Positions 16,043-25,249 are shown, counted from the first letter of the stretch. The stretch: DNA of 64,000 nt from Shewanella baltica (GCF_900456975.1 NZ_UGYM01000002.1:620001-684000); one strand, 5' to 3'. Program-made: numbers and translations. Notes: generated by a model not told the origin, from the letters alone.

Positions 16043-17488
16043 GTGGCAAATCCTACTGTTTTTTCCCCTGTTTCTAAATTGAGTTTATTGGCCGCCGCAG
16101 TGATGGCGGCAAATACATTTGTGAGTATTTCTGCACAGGCACACGGTTATGTTGTGGCGCCAGAGTCACGTTCCTATGCCTGCAAAACCGGCAACAATGC
16201 CAACTGTGGCGCGGTGCAATGGGAACCGCAAAGCGTTGAAGGACCATCGGGTTTTCCTGAGTCAGGTCCTGCGGATGGCAAACTGGCGAGTGCGGGTAAT
16301 GGTGCTTTCTCGCCTTTAGATGAACAGAGTCCCAGCCGTTGGTCAAAGACAGATATTAAAGCGGGCTGGAATAAGTTCAGTTGGCAGTTCACTGCCAATC
16401 ATGTCACCCGCAATTGGCGTTATTATTTAACTCGCCAAGATTGGAATCAAAACCAAGCTTTAAGCCGTGCGAGCTTTGACTTAGCGCCATTCTGCGTAGT
16501 CGATGGTGGCATGGTGCAGCCGCCTAAGTTAGTGACCCATGACTGCTATGTGCCAGAAGGTCGCAGCGGTTATCAAGTGATTCTAGCCGTGTGGGAAGTG
16601 GGCGATACCACCAACAGTTTCTACAATGCTATCGATGTGAACTTAGATTCAGGTCCCGTTATACCGGGTGAATGGCTCGATGTGGGCGACATCAATCCGT
16701 CACTCGATCTCAAGGCGGGCGATAAAGTGATGACCCGAGTGTTCGATGCCAATGGTGAGCAACCGGCTAAGCAAACAGTGATTACCATTAGCGATGCGAC
16801 TCAAGGTGATAAACAAAATTGGCCTTTCCTATTAGCGAGCGCGATTAATGCCCAGCAGTCTCAGTTAAAAGCGGGACAAAAAAATGCATCAGGTGTTATT
16901 GAGCCTGTGTATGGCAAAAACGACATTTTTACTGCGACGACTTCAGGTATTGAGCGTGTCGAAGTGGGATTTGATCTGGCGCCCGCACCGGGCAACAGCT
17001 TAGAAGTCACTTCACTTGCCGACGATTATCAAATTATCGACGGCGCAGCGCAGGTTCGTTTTGACGTCACTAGCAATGCTGAAATGTTAGTGTCAGCGTA
17101 TTTGTTTAACCACGATGGCACAGCTGCCGGTTTTGTCAGCCAAACCGTTAACAATACCAGCGCGAGCTTAGTGTTAGACGTGGTTGCGCCTAAAGCAGGG
17201 CATTATCACTTGCAGGTTAAAGCTGAGCCTAAACAAGGTGATGTTATTCAGCAGAACTTTGATCTCTTCTTAAAGGATCAAGCACCAACGCCGGAAGCGG
17301 ATTTTGTTTTCCCTGAAGGGGTGAAAGGTTACGTTGCAGGCACCACAGTGTTACAGCCTAAAAATGGCAAAGTGTATCAATGTAAGCCATTCCCCTATAG
17401 CGGCTATTGCATGCAGTGGTCGGCTTCTGCCACAGGATTTGAGCCAGGTGTTGGCGCTTCTTGGGCTATGGCGTGGACTGAGCTGTAA
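16043..17488 (+). CDS. gbpA: GbpA-like chitin-binding lytic polysaccharide monooxygenase
   Basis: A 481-residue secreted protein. After a 33-residue signal ending AQA, the mature protein begins with His (HGYVVAPES), the copper-binding N-terminal His of AA10 LPMOs, followed by the AA10 domain (about 34-205; SRSYACKTG, FSWQFTANH, DWNQNQALSR). Then GbpA2-like (about 210-310) and third-domain regions, and a C-terminal chitin-binding module (about 425-481) with paired Cys and aromatic residues. Vibrio GbpA has the same four-part layout and binds chitin and mucin. The start is uncertain: a GTG at 16043 gives the best signal peptide and follows GGAG by 9 bases, while ATG at 16028 would add five residues. 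Confidence 0.88.
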   Translation: MANPTVFSPVSKLSLLAAAVMAANTFVSISAQAHGYVVAPESRSYACKTGNNANCGAVQWEPQSVEGPSGFPESGPADGKLASAGNGAFSPLDEQSPSRWSKTDIKAGWNKFSWQFTANHVTRNWRYYLTRQDWNQNQALSRASFDLAPFCVVDGGMVQPPKLVTHDCYVPEGRSGYQVILAVWEVGDTTNSFYNAIDVNLDSGPVIPGEWLDVGDINPSLDLKAGDKVMTRVFDANGEQPAKQTVITISDATQGDKQNWPFLLASAINAQQSQLKAGQKNASGVIEPVYGKNDIFTATTSGIERVEVGFDLAPAPGNSLEVTSLADDYQIIDGAAQVRFDVTSNAEMLVSAYLFNHDGTAAGFVSQTVNNTSASLVLDVVAPKAGHYHLQVKAEPKQGDVIQQNFDLFLKDQAPTPEADFVFPEGVKGYVAGTTVLQPKNGKVYQCKPFPYSGYCMQWSASATGFEPGVGASWAMAWTEL

Positions 17489-18042
17489 ATTAACATGTTG
17501 AGTTAATCGATTCTCAACATGATGTGATTGGGCTTAAACACAGCGAATATGTTTAAGCCCATATTCAGCGCGTTCGCGACAGTCAAAATATACGTTTTAC
17601 CTCGATTCACCCACAATGCGGCATCCCACGTATTTCCAACAAAGGTAGCGATTTTGTTGGCTTGTATGTTTTCGTTTACCACAGCGCTATTAAGTTGTTA
17701 CCGTACAGTGCGCGACTTATCTTTGTTCACAACTGGCTTGCCCACTGGGTTTGGCTCTGTTAATGTCCCAAACTATCTATTTTACCTATGTTGTTATTAG
17801 GATTATCACAATTGAAAGTCATGCCACTTTTATGCAACCGATTTAGTTAGCCTCAATGGCTACTGGGTTGAAATATTCAAAAGCTATTGGGGCCAATTGA
17901 TCTGCAGGAATGAGATCCGATTGGATGCTTTTTGAAGCTGCTTTAAGTGATGTGTTGCTTATTTCGATTTAAGACGCAAGGCTTTATCGGTTCAAATCTT
18001 ACTCAAATAAAATAATAATTAATCATTGAACAGGACTATTGT
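17489..18042. other. Gene-free region after gbpA with two perfect hairpins
   Basis: CATGTTGAG/CTCAACATG (17494-17502 and 17513-17521) and a 12-bp perfect stem TGGGCTTAAACA/TGTTTAAGCCCA (17529-17540 and 17550-17561) follow the gbpA stop; neither has a T run. The remainder is the upstream region of the permease gene. A 90-codon frame at 17528 starts with TTG inside the second hairpin and is not called. Confidence 0.5.
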
Positions 18043-19230
18043 GTGAATTCAAAAATGTTAGGCTCGATCGCCATCGTTGCCGGGACGGCCATTGGCGCAG
18101 GTATGTTAGCCTTACCTTTAGCCACCGCGGCTTTAGGTATTATTCCAGCGTTAGTGTTACTCGTCGTTATTTGGGGCGTTTCTGCCTATACCTCATTACT
18201 GATGCTCGAAATTAACTTACGCACTGGTGTGGGCGATAACGTGCATGCTATTACGGGTAAATTACTGGGTAAAAAAGGTCAAATAATTCAAGGAGCTTCT
18301 TTCTTAAGTTTATTATTTGCTTTGACTGCGGCTTATCTCACCGGTGGGTCATCGCTATTAGTGCTTAAAGCGAAGAACATGTTTGATATTGTGCTCGATA
18401 ATCAAGTCGCCGTATTGTTGTTTACCCTAGTGCTCGGCGGATTTGCGGCGCTCGGAGTGGCTTGGGTCGATAAAGTGTCCCGCTTCCTGTTTTCGTTAAT
18501 GATTTTACTGCTGGTGGTTGTGGTGTTATTTCTCCTGCCTGAAGTCAGTATTGCCAGCATGGCAACGGGCGCGATTGCCGAGTCGATGACCAGCAGTTGG
18601 ATGGCGGCGATTCCAGTAGTGTTTACTTCTTTTGGTTTCCACGTTTGTATCGCCACTTTAGTGCGTTATCTGGATGGTGATGCAGTTTCACTGCGCAAGG
18701 TATTGTTAATCGGTTCGACGATTCCACTGGCTTGTTATGTGCTTTGGTTGTTGGTGACCTTAGGCACAGTAGGCGGCTATGAAGTCAGTGGTTTTGAAGG
18801 TTCATTACCGTCACTGGTGACGGCATTGCAGGATATTGCCCATACGCCTTGGATCAGCAAATGTATTTCGTTATTCGCCGATTTAGCCCTAGTGACCTCA
18901 TTCCTAGGGGTGACCTTAAGCCTGTATGACTTTGTCGCCGAATTAACCCGCGCCAAAGAGACGTTTGCTGGCCGTATGCAGACCTGGCTGTTAACCTTCA
19001 TTCCGCCAGTGTTATGTGCGCTCTATCTGCCAGAAGGCTTTGTGGCGGTACTGGGATTCGCAGCCGTGCCATTGGTGGTGATGATCATCTTCTTGCCAAT
19101 TGTGATGGCATTGCGTCAACGCCAAACACAACCGGGCGGTTATCAAGTGTCGGGTGGTTCTGCGGGCTTAGTGATGGCAGGTTTGTTAGGCGCTGTGATT
19201 GTGGGCGCGCAGCTATTTGTTGCAATCTAA
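18043..19230 (+). CDS. Aromatic amino acid permease (HAAAP family)
   Basis: A 395-residue inner-membrane transporter with about eleven helices. The N-terminal IAGTAIGAGMLALPLATA-like stretch (here VAGTAIGAGMLALPL, 11-25) is the hallmark of the TyrP/Mtr/TnaB family, which takes up tyrosine or tryptophan with protons. TyrP-like specificity is my best guess but sequence does not settle it. The start is GTG at 18043 behind AGGA. Monocistronic with a strong terminator. Confidence 0.88.
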   Translation: MNSKMLGSIAIVAGTAIGAGMLALPLATAALGIIPALVLLVVIWGVSAYTSLLMLEINLRTGVGDNVHAITGKLLGKKGQIIQGASFLSLLFALTAAYLTGGSSLLVLKAKNMFDIVLDNQVAVLLFTLVLGGFAALGVAWVDKVSRFLFSLMILLLVVVVLFLLPEVSIASMATGAIAESMTSSWMAAIPVVFTSFGFHVCIATLVRYLDGDAVSLRKVLLIGSTIPLACYVLWLLVTLGTVGGYEVSGFEGSLPSLVTALQDIAHTPWISKCISLFADLALVTSFLGVTLSLYDFVAELTRAKETFAGRMQTWLLTFIPPVLCALYLPEGFVAVLGFAAVPLVVMIIFLPIVMALRQRQTQPGGYQVSGGSAGLVMAGLLGAVIVGAQLFVAI

Positions 19231-19370
19231 CGGCTTGGTATTTAGCTCGCGGCTAGCGTCAGCATTGTAGCGAACGCCGCGGGGTAACTTTGATGGAATG
19301 TAGCTGATGGAATGTATTTGCTTTGTAAGCGAATTTTTCTGAGTCTGTTATAAAGTGTATCCGATGTGAT

Positions 19371-19396
19371 AAAGTCAGGCCCCGGCCTGACTTTTT
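19371..19396 (+). terminator. Rho-independent terminator of permease gene
   Basis: AAAGTCAGGC (19371-19380), loop CCCG, GCCTGACTTT (19385-19394), then T. Confidence 0.9.
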
Positions 19397-19525
19397 GCTT
19401 TTTAGGTTTTAAAGCGAGTGATGCTGGGTTTTAATACAGTGACTTAAGATAAAAACAACACGATTAAAACGAGAACATGGCCCAGCTTGCGCGTGGCTTC
19501 ATTCACATAAAACGGACTTAACACA

Positions 19526-21682
19526 ATGAAAAAATGGTTACTCACAGTTGCCGTGGCCGCCAGTTTTGGCGCTCAGGCTGACGAAGGTATGTGGCAGCCC
19601 CATCAGCTGCCCGCTATGGCCGATGAGCTTAAAGCAAAAGGGCTAGAAATTGATGCCAAATCGATTTCAAAACTCACTGAATTCCCAATGAACGCAGTGA
19701 TCAGCCTTGGTGGCTGTACCGCGTCATTCGTATCGCCAAAAGGCTTGGTGGTCACTAACCATCACTGTGCCTATGGTGCGATTCAATACAACTCCACCCC
19801 AGAAAAAAACCTGCTGCAAGATGGTTTTTTAGCTAAGGCCTTCGCCGATGAATTACCTGCCACACCGGGTTCACGTGTGTATGTGACCGAAGATGTGACC
19901 AATGTGACCGAGCGCGTTAAAGGCGGGCTTGAAGGCAAAATGGGCAGTGACTTCTATCAAGGCGTTGAAAGCCAAGAAAAAGCCTTAGTGGCTGAATGTG
20001 AAAAAGAAGACGGCTACCGTTGCCAAGTGTATAGCTTCCACGGCGGTCTTGAATATTATCTGGTTAAACAACTGGAAATCCGCGACGTACGCTTAGTCTA
20101 TAACCCAGCCGCTAGCGTGGGTAAATACGGCGGCGACGTCGATAACTGGATGTGGCCACGTCACACCGGCGATTTTTCTTTCTATCGCGCTTATGTATCT
20201 AAAGCGGGCAAACCTGCCGATTTTAGTAGCGATAACGTACCATACGAACCAAAAAGCTTCTTAAAAGTATCGGCTAAAGGCGTGAGCGATGGCGATTTTG
20301 TCATGGTGGCTGGCTACCCAGGTCGCACCAACCGATATCGCACCGCCAATGAAGTACAAAATCAGTTCGAGTGGGCTTATCCAGAAGGTAAGTTATTGCG
20401 CGAGCGCTTTATTGAGATCATTAAAGATACCGCGCCAGAGGGCAGTGACGAACGTATTAAGTACGAGAGTCAAATTGCTGGCCTTGCAAACTACGCGAAA
20501 AACTTCACCTCAATGATCGAGTTTTATGGCAAATCCACCATGCTGGCGGACCGTAAAGCCCGCGAAGCTGAGCTTGCAGCGTGGATCGCTAAAGACAGCA
20601 GCCGTGAAGCGAAATACGGCAAAACCCTAGCAGAATTAGACGCGTTAATTGCCAAGAGTAAAGCGCATCAAGAGCGTGACATGATCTTAAGCTACATAGG
20701 TAGCACGACTATGTTGCCAACGGCGCGCAGCTTGTATCGCTTAGCGAACGAGAAACAACTGCCGGATATGCAGCGTGAACCGGGCTTCCAAGAGCGTGAT
20801 ATGACTCGTCTTAAAGCGAGCATGGAGCGTATCGACCGTCGTTATGCCCTAAGCGTAGATAAAGCCGTGTTGTTCGATATGCTGAAACGCTACGCCGCAC
20901 TGCCAGAAGACAAACGTTTACCCGCATTGGATAAAGCCTTTGGTATCGATAAAAAGTTCAACGAAGCTAAGCTTTCGAAAACCTTAGACAAAATGTACGC
21001 CAAAACTGAGTTAGGCAAAAAAGACGTGCGTCTGGCGTGGATGGATAAATCCGTTGCCGATTTTAAAGCCTCTAAAGATCCGTTCATTCAATTCGCCGTG
21101 GCTATGTATGACACAGATATGGCTGAAGAAAAGAAAGAAAAAGAGCTGGATGGCGAGCTGATGAAAGTGCGTCCTCAGTACATGGATGCCATCATTGCTT
21201 ACAATCTTGAGCAAGGTAAGCCAGTGTATGCCGATGCGAACTCAAGCCTGCGTGTCACTGTGGGTCATGTGAAAGGCTACTCGCCAAAAGACGGTTTAGT
21301 GGCTGTGCCATTCACTCGCCTTGAAGGCATAGTGCAAAAGGACACAGGTGTTGATCCTTTCGATGCGCCGAAAAAAGAGTTAGAGCTGATTAAGCAGAAG
21401 CAATACGGTGATTTCTATGTGAAAGCCATCGATTCTGTACCGGTTAACTTCCTGTCGACGTTGGACACCACGGGCGGTAACTCAGGTTCACCGACCCTAA
21501 ACGGCCGCGCTGAATTAGTCGGTCTGCTGTTCGATGGTGTGTATGAAAGCATTATCGGTGACTGGGCGTATGACGATAACATCAACCGTTCTATCCAAGT
21601 AGATAGCCGCTATATGTTGTGGGTAATGAAATATTTAGACCATGCCGACAATTTATTAGCCGAGATGGAAATCGTTAAGTAA
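19526..21682 (+). CDS. S46 family dipeptidyl-peptidase (DPP7/DPP11 type)
   Basis: A 718-residue exported serine peptidase that releases dipeptides from peptide N-termini. A short signal peptide ends at about residue 18 (FGAQA-DEG). The trypsin-like parts carry TNHHCAYGAIQ (77-87, catalytic His), the GGDVDNWMWPRHTGDF region (about 206-221, catalytic Asp area) and TGGNSGSP with catalytic Ser653. The large helical insert of the family occupies about 275-550. Length matches family members. DPP7 (hydrophobic) versus DPP11 (acidic P1) specificity depends on the residue near position 670; I do not assign it. Alone between two terminators. Confidence 0.9.
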   Translation: MKKWLLTVAVAASFGAQADEGMWQPHQLPAMADELKAKGLEIDAKSISKLTEFPMNAVISLGGCTASFVSPKGLVVTNHHCAYGAIQYNSTPEKNLLQDGFLAKAFADELPATPGSRVYVTEDVTNVTERVKGGLEGKMGSDFYQGVESQEKALVAECEKEDGYRCQVYSFHGGLEYYLVKQLEIRDVRLVYNPAASVGKYGGDVDNWMWPRHTGDFSFYRAYVSKAGKPADFSSDNVPYEPKSFLKVSAKGVSDGDFVMVAGYPGRTNRYRTANEVQNQFEWAYPEGKLLRERFIEIIKDTAPEGSDERIKYESQIAGLANYAKNFTSMIEFYGKSTMLADRKAREAELAAWIAKDSSREAKYGKTLAELDALIAKSKAHQERDMILSYIGSTTMLPTARSLYRLANEKQLPDMQREPGFQERDMTRLKASMERIDRRYALSVDKAVLFDMLKRYAALPEDKRLPALDKAFGIDKKFNEAKLSKTLDKMYAKTELGKKDVRLAWMDKSVADFKASKDPFIQFAVAMYDTDMAEEKKEKELDGELMKVRPQYMDAIIAYNLEQGKPVYADANSSLRVTVGHVKGYSPKDGLVAVPFTRLEGIVQKDTGVDPFDAPKKELELIKQKQYGDFYVKAIDSVPVNFLSTLDTTGGNSGSPTLNGRAELVGLLFDGVYESIIGDWAYDDNINRSIQVDSRYMLWVMKYLDHADNLLAEMEIVK

Positions 21683-21781
21683 GCCATTGCCGCATCAGCA
21701 ATGATGCAGCCTAGCGTTATTAGGATTACTGGCATTCAAGCGCAATTTAGCGCTCTTTGAATGCAGCGATAACAAGACAAT

Positions 21782-21820
21782 AAAATAGCGATAAACTCAC
21801 TGGGTTTATCGCTATTTTTT
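21782..21820 (+). terminator. Rho-independent terminator of S46 peptidase gene
   Basis: Fifteen-base perfect stem AAAATAGCGATAAAC (21782-21796) with GTTTATCGCTATTTT (21804-21818), then T. Confidence 0.92.
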
Positions 21821-21878
21821 GATGCAAGGCCTTGCTGATAGCTATTGAGATTGCAGCTTTGATAGGTGCGCCATGGCA

Positions 21879-22193
21879 TTAGCTCAACTTTTTAGCATTA
21901 GCGTAACTTGTGGATTGAAAAATATACGCAACATATTTTGGGGGCTGAAATGTGTTGGAAAGTAGTGCCGGAGGACCTGCATCTTTAGTTTTTAGTGGGC
22001 TAGCATTGGTTGGTATCCACGTATATAGGCTTGCCATGGCATTGACTCGTCGACACGCAGCAAGTCCATCCTTGGATGCTCGACCGCCCCGTCCATGGGG
22101 CGGACGGTCGTCTCGCCAATCACCATTGCTCACCTTTTGGGCACTAGTGTAACCAGTCTGTATGAAGGAGATACCTAGCAAGCTTTGGGACAA
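21879..22193. repeat. Dispersed Shewanella-type repeat block
   Basis: This segment reads through in frames on both strands as low-complexity, Arg/Ala/Pro-rich peptides of the kind annotated many times as tiny hypothetical proteins in Shewanella (for example a frame with ACRRVNAMASLYTWIPTN). That pattern, the GC-rich palindromic centre (CCGCCCC at 22084-22090 with GGGGCGG at 22097-22103) and lack of ribosome sites point to a non-coding repeat rather than a gene. Multicopy status is from memory, not visible in this window. Confidence 0.5.
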
Positions 22194-22508
22194 AACCTTG
22201 TTAGATAATTCACCCTTATGAGCCAGATTCGGATTAGCTATTCTATTAGTAATGCTTCGTTTGGCTGCAAACTAATCAATGCTCGATATAACCAGTCGGA
22301 ATAGGCATAACAGGGACATGAATCAGTTCTCTAGAGATTTGATTCATCTTAAGGGAAAAAACCGCCCCAGAATAGCCGTAAATGGGGCGCTAGAGCGGGT
22401 TTTAGCGGTTGGCGTGAATCAGTCTGGTGTAGAGTGATTCACGGGCACGATTTATAGGCAAATTGACCATTATAACACTGGACTAAGTCGTGAATTAGTT
22501 AGCTTTTT
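22194..22508. other. Gene-free accessory DNA with palindromes
   Basis: Three hairpins: ATGAATCA/TGATTCAT (22318-22325, 22340-22347), CGCCCCA/TGGGGCG (22363-22369, 22383-22389) and CGTGAATCA/TGATTCACG (22413-22421, 22435-22443). No gene is seen. The last may be the transcript end of the minus-strand gene at 22509 or a mobile boundary. Confidence 0.5.
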
Positions 22509-22976
22509 TCAACACAATTTATGTAAGTCAGAAGCAATGAGCTCCCAAGTTTCAAATACATAGTTCAAGTTATTACCAGCCAAAGACAACTGATTTTTGT
22601 CAAATGTATACATTTCCACATGATAGTCTTCAGATCGGCCTTGAACTTTGCCTATGCTCATTTTATCGGCATCATAATTTTCAATCACACCATGGGCACA
22701 TATATCTCTAACTTGTGATGTACCTTTTGTCAGTCGAATTATCTCATCGAGGTCTGATATACAAGATATATCCTTTGGTAAATTTTCTTTTATATAGTTT
22801 AATTTGTCAGCCAACTTCATTAGCTTTTTGCCATTACTTTTGGTTGACTTGATAATAACTACGCACTCATCAATTTTTCTCTCCACACTTGACCACATAA
22901 CTGTAATTAAACCAATAACACACAACCATGGTTCTAACATTTCTTTATTTTCTTCTAAGCTAAATGCAGAACTCAT
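22509..22976 (-). CDS. Unknown protein with HEPN-like RX4H motif
   Basis: A 155-residue, mostly helical protein that I do not recognise. It begins with a hydrophobic helix containing WSSVERKIDECVV, followed by a Lys-rich helix and then the motif RDICAH (R-x4-H) with a following Gly, as in HEPN-domain RNases and HEPN-like toxins. The C-terminal part is beta/helix and ends in a helix with WELIASDLHKLC. HEPN membership is inference from helical content and one motif. Base composition is lower in GC than neighbouring core genes. It is the last of three minus-strand unknown genes in an IS-bearing accessory region. ATG at 22976 chosen over GTG at 22982. Confidence 0.6.
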   Translation of the reverse strand: MSSAFSLEENKEMLEPWLCVIGLITVMWSSVERKIDECVVIIKSTKSNGKKLMKLADKLNYIKENLPKDISCISDLDEIIRLTKGTSQVRDICAHGVIENYDADKMSIGKVQGRSEDYHVEMYTFDKNQLSLAGNNLNYVFETWELIASDLHKLC

Positions 22977-23121
22977 AAACACTCACTTTAATATTGGGTG
23001 ATTTGCCAGCTGATTTTTGGAAAATTTAGTTACGAAAACAATGATTTTTGACCAATATAATACAAGATGATTTCTCATGCCCTTTAACGCCGAAATCAGA
23101 TTTTACATCGTACAATATATT

Positions 23122-23589
23122 TTAGCTCCTCATGGTAATGGCACTTATAATGACCCCTATAAATGTTATTACAGCAATAAATAATGTAATTTTTTTTGAA
23201 CTATTATTTATACGAAAATTATCTATTTCACGTTGTTCTTTTCTTCCTATAGCAGCATCCTCCATACTTGAAAGCCATTGTTCAACAAATAGTTTTTCAT
23301 AGTCTTTATAACTACTACATTCCAACTTTTTTTTTACTAAAGAATACCCTTCAGCCTTTAACTGCTCAAAAAAAGAACGTTTAAATTCCTTAATAGCTTC
23401 CTCTTCTACACTTGTATCTTTTATGGAAATATATCCATTTTTAATTCTTCTTAGGATTCCAGGCTGTATCTTTAAAGCCATCCACTGACGAATATCTAGC
23501 GGATTTTCACCATCATTAATGGTGATTTTTCCCTCTGACGTTTCTACTTCAGTGTCCGCTGGTGCTTTATGAATTATAGTAACCATCAT
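23122..23589 (-). CDS. Unknown C-tail-anchored protein
   Basis: A 155-residue protein with no family that I recognise. The N-terminal 45 residues look beta-rich (TEVETSEGKITIND), the middle (50-125) is a charged helical region and residues about 134-152 form one membrane helix (ITLFIAVITFIGVIISAIT) with a short outside tail, so the bulk probably faces the cytoplasm. AT-rich with unusual codon use against the flanking core. The start ATG at 23589 follows AGGA by 9 bases. Separated by 145 bases from the RX4H gene downstream and 19 bases from a small membrane ORF upstream. Confidence 0.6.
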   Translation of the reverse strand: MMVTIIHKAPADTEVETSEGKITINDGENPLDIRQWMALKIQPGILRRIKNGYISIKDTSVEEEAIKEFKRSFFEQLKAEGYSLVKKKLECSSYKDYEKLFVEQWLSSMEDAAIGRKEQREIDNFRINNSSKKITLFIAVITFIGVIISAITMRS

Positions 23590-23608
23590 CAAATGCCATC
23601 CTAAATAT

Positions 23609-23800
23609 TTAAGTTTCTATTTTCGAAGCATACCTCAAAAAAGATTCCACCACAAACATTAACATATATAAGGCATTGAATAATAACAATAAAACGATAA
23701 TGTGTTTTCGCTTCTCTTGGCGCGTATTCATTAGGGCCAATATTGCTGGAAGATTAAATCTAAGTTCAGGTGTGATTAAAGTGGTTTCTAGATATAGCAT
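23609..23800 (-). CDS. Possible small membrane protein
   Basis: A 63-residue frame with one strongly hydrophobic segment (about 33-54, HIIVLLLLFNALYMLMFVV) and a basic patch before it. It ends 19 bases ahead of the C-tail-anchored gene on the same strand. The ribosome site is weak and no family is recognised, so it could be spurious. Confidence 0.35.
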   Translation of the reverse strand: MLYLETTLITPELRFNLPAILALMNTRQEKRKHIIVLLLLFNALYMLMFVVESFLRYASKIET

Positions 23801-24326
23801 TAGCCTAGCTATGCAGAATGCCGCAGAACATTTGTCTTAAGTGATTTTGGAGCAAAAATTGGTTAGCCCGACGCTCATGAAAAATGATCGCGTTCACGCG
23901 TGAACCAGACTAGACAAGTCTGATTCAGTGCAATGATTTTTGTAATCCCTCATGGTCAGGTCTTACTTTTGGGTGCCCATTACTTTATGTATCTCAAATT
24001 ATCAGACAGCAAAGAGCTGACCTTCGAACCGTGGCAAGCTTTGGGGCAATAGCTTTTTAGCTGAACGAGCAGCGATAGGGTTAGTGAGGATTGGCATTGT
24101 TGCAACTGTGACCGTTAGCGGCAGAGCTGCTCTTTCATATTCGTATGATCGCGGCATCTCCACTTCTGTGTGCTATTGAAAGATGGGGGGCTTTATATTT
24201 CTCTCTTTATTTCTTCGGTGTATTTTCTGTATTTCCTTTTCAATAAAAAGTATTACTTTTATGCCGTTTAATACCTAGGTAAAAATTTTTATCGTATTAT
24301 CCCATCACTATTTCTTTATCTATCTA
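23801..24326. other. Gene-free stretch left of the IS element
   Basis: Holds a GTTCACGCGTGAAC palindrome (23892-23905) followed by CAGACT/AGTCTG (23906-23911, 23917-23922). The latter part resembles the hairpin at 22413-22443. No ORF is credible. Likely promoter region of the unknown trio plus remnant repeat DNA. Confidence 0.45.
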
Positions 24327-25208
24327 GGGTCTGTTGATCTTTGCTGTACAAATGGTGTTCAGCAATACATCGGCAGCCACATTAACATAAACGCCAGTGA
24401 CACCATACTGGCGTAATTTCTTGCTAGCTTGTCATACCTTGTTGATATTGCTCGATAATGTTTAATTCTTCCAAAAGCATTCTCCACTAAATGTCGATAC
24501 CGATATAAGCACCAATCGACTCTTTCTTGAGGTGTATTCTTATAGCGGCGCCTTGGAATAACAGATTTCCCGCCTTTATTTGCGATAAGTTCACGAAATG
24601 CATCGCTGTCATAACCTTTATCTGCAATGACGGTATCAACCTGCTTCAGGTGTTCAATTAAGCTGGGGGCGTGTGTAATATCGTGTTTTTGGCCTTCTGA
24701 TAATTCGAAATAAATCGGTAATCCTCCGCTGTCGACGGCTAAGTGAATTTTGGTTGAATTACCGCCTCGACTTTTACCAATACTCTCATTATTTAGCGTC
24801 GCTGCACCTGCACTGTGCTGGTGAGCCCGCACTATCGAGCCATCAATAAAGACCCATTCTATATCAGCAAGGTTGGCTAAGGCCTTGAATAAATGTGCTA
24901 GAACGCCTTTCTTAGACCATAAATGAAACCGTCTAAAGACCGTGCTCCAATGACCGAACTCTTTAGGTAAATCTCGCCAAGGGATACCTGTTCTAAGCCG
25001 GTAAAGAATACCTTCGAATGTTTGTCTATGTTCAGGTTTGTCATAAACACGGCCTGTGCTTTTCATTAAATGAAATAGCTTTTCCCAGCGTGCATCGGTT
25101 AGCATAAGTCTTGGCATGGCTTGAGGTTATGGTTACTTTTGGCGAAGCAAATTATAACGTCTTGCCATGCTGTCTAAAAATCACTCTCGAAAGATCAACA
25201 GACCCTAG
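24324..25208. mobile_element. Complete IS5-family insertion sequence
   Basis: Perfect inverted ends GGGTCTGTTGATCTTT (24327-24342) and AAAGATCAACAGACCC (25190-25205) bracket one transposase gene; the element is about 877-879 bp. Flanks read CTAG on both sides (24324-24327, 25205-25208), consistent with a 4-bp CTAG duplication; because TIR and target share bases a 2-bp TA duplication fits equally. Intact ends and ORF suggest a recent, possibly active copy. Confidence 0.93.
24359..25117 (-). CDS. IS5-family DDE transposase
   Basis: A 252-residue transposase in one uninterrupted frame. N-terminal part (LTDARWEKLFHLM, GIPWRDLPKEFGHW, about 6-60) is the IS5-family DUF4096-like domain; DDE residues are visible in VFIDGSIVRAH (about residue 93), VIADKGYDSDAF (about 165) and LVENAFGRIKHYRAI (Glu, about 214). 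Related IS427-group elements often split this gene by a frameshift, which is not the case here. Transcribed away from the downstream OmpA-type gene. Confidence 0.95.
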   Translation of the reverse strand: MPRLMLTDARWEKLFHLMKSTGRVYDKPEHRQTFEGILYRLRTGIPWRDLPKEFGHWSTVFRRFHLWSKKGVLAHLFKALANLADIEWVFIDGSIVRAHQHSAGAATLNNESIGKSRGGNSTKIHLAVDSGGLPIYFELSEGQKHDITHAPSLIEHLKQVDTVIADKGYDSDAFRELIANKGGKSVIPRRRYKNTPQERVDWCLYRYRHLVENAFGRIKHYRAISTRYDKLARNYASMVSLAFMLMWLPMYC

Positions 25209-25249
25209 TTGGTTCGCGAAAGCTAGATTCCCCACAGAAAAGGATTTTT

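Noticed and set aside
17528..17800. 90-codon frame after gbpA
   Set aside because: Begins with TTG inside a perfect hairpin and has no ribosome site or domain pattern.
21879..22193. Opposing 104- and 66-codon frames
   Set aside because: Both lie in a probable dispersed repeat; GC-rich palindromes, no ribosome sites.
22194..23930. Integron attC-like cassette ends around the unknown trio
   Set aside because: GTTRRRY/RYYYAAC core sites could not be matched on both sides; the hairpins have different arms.
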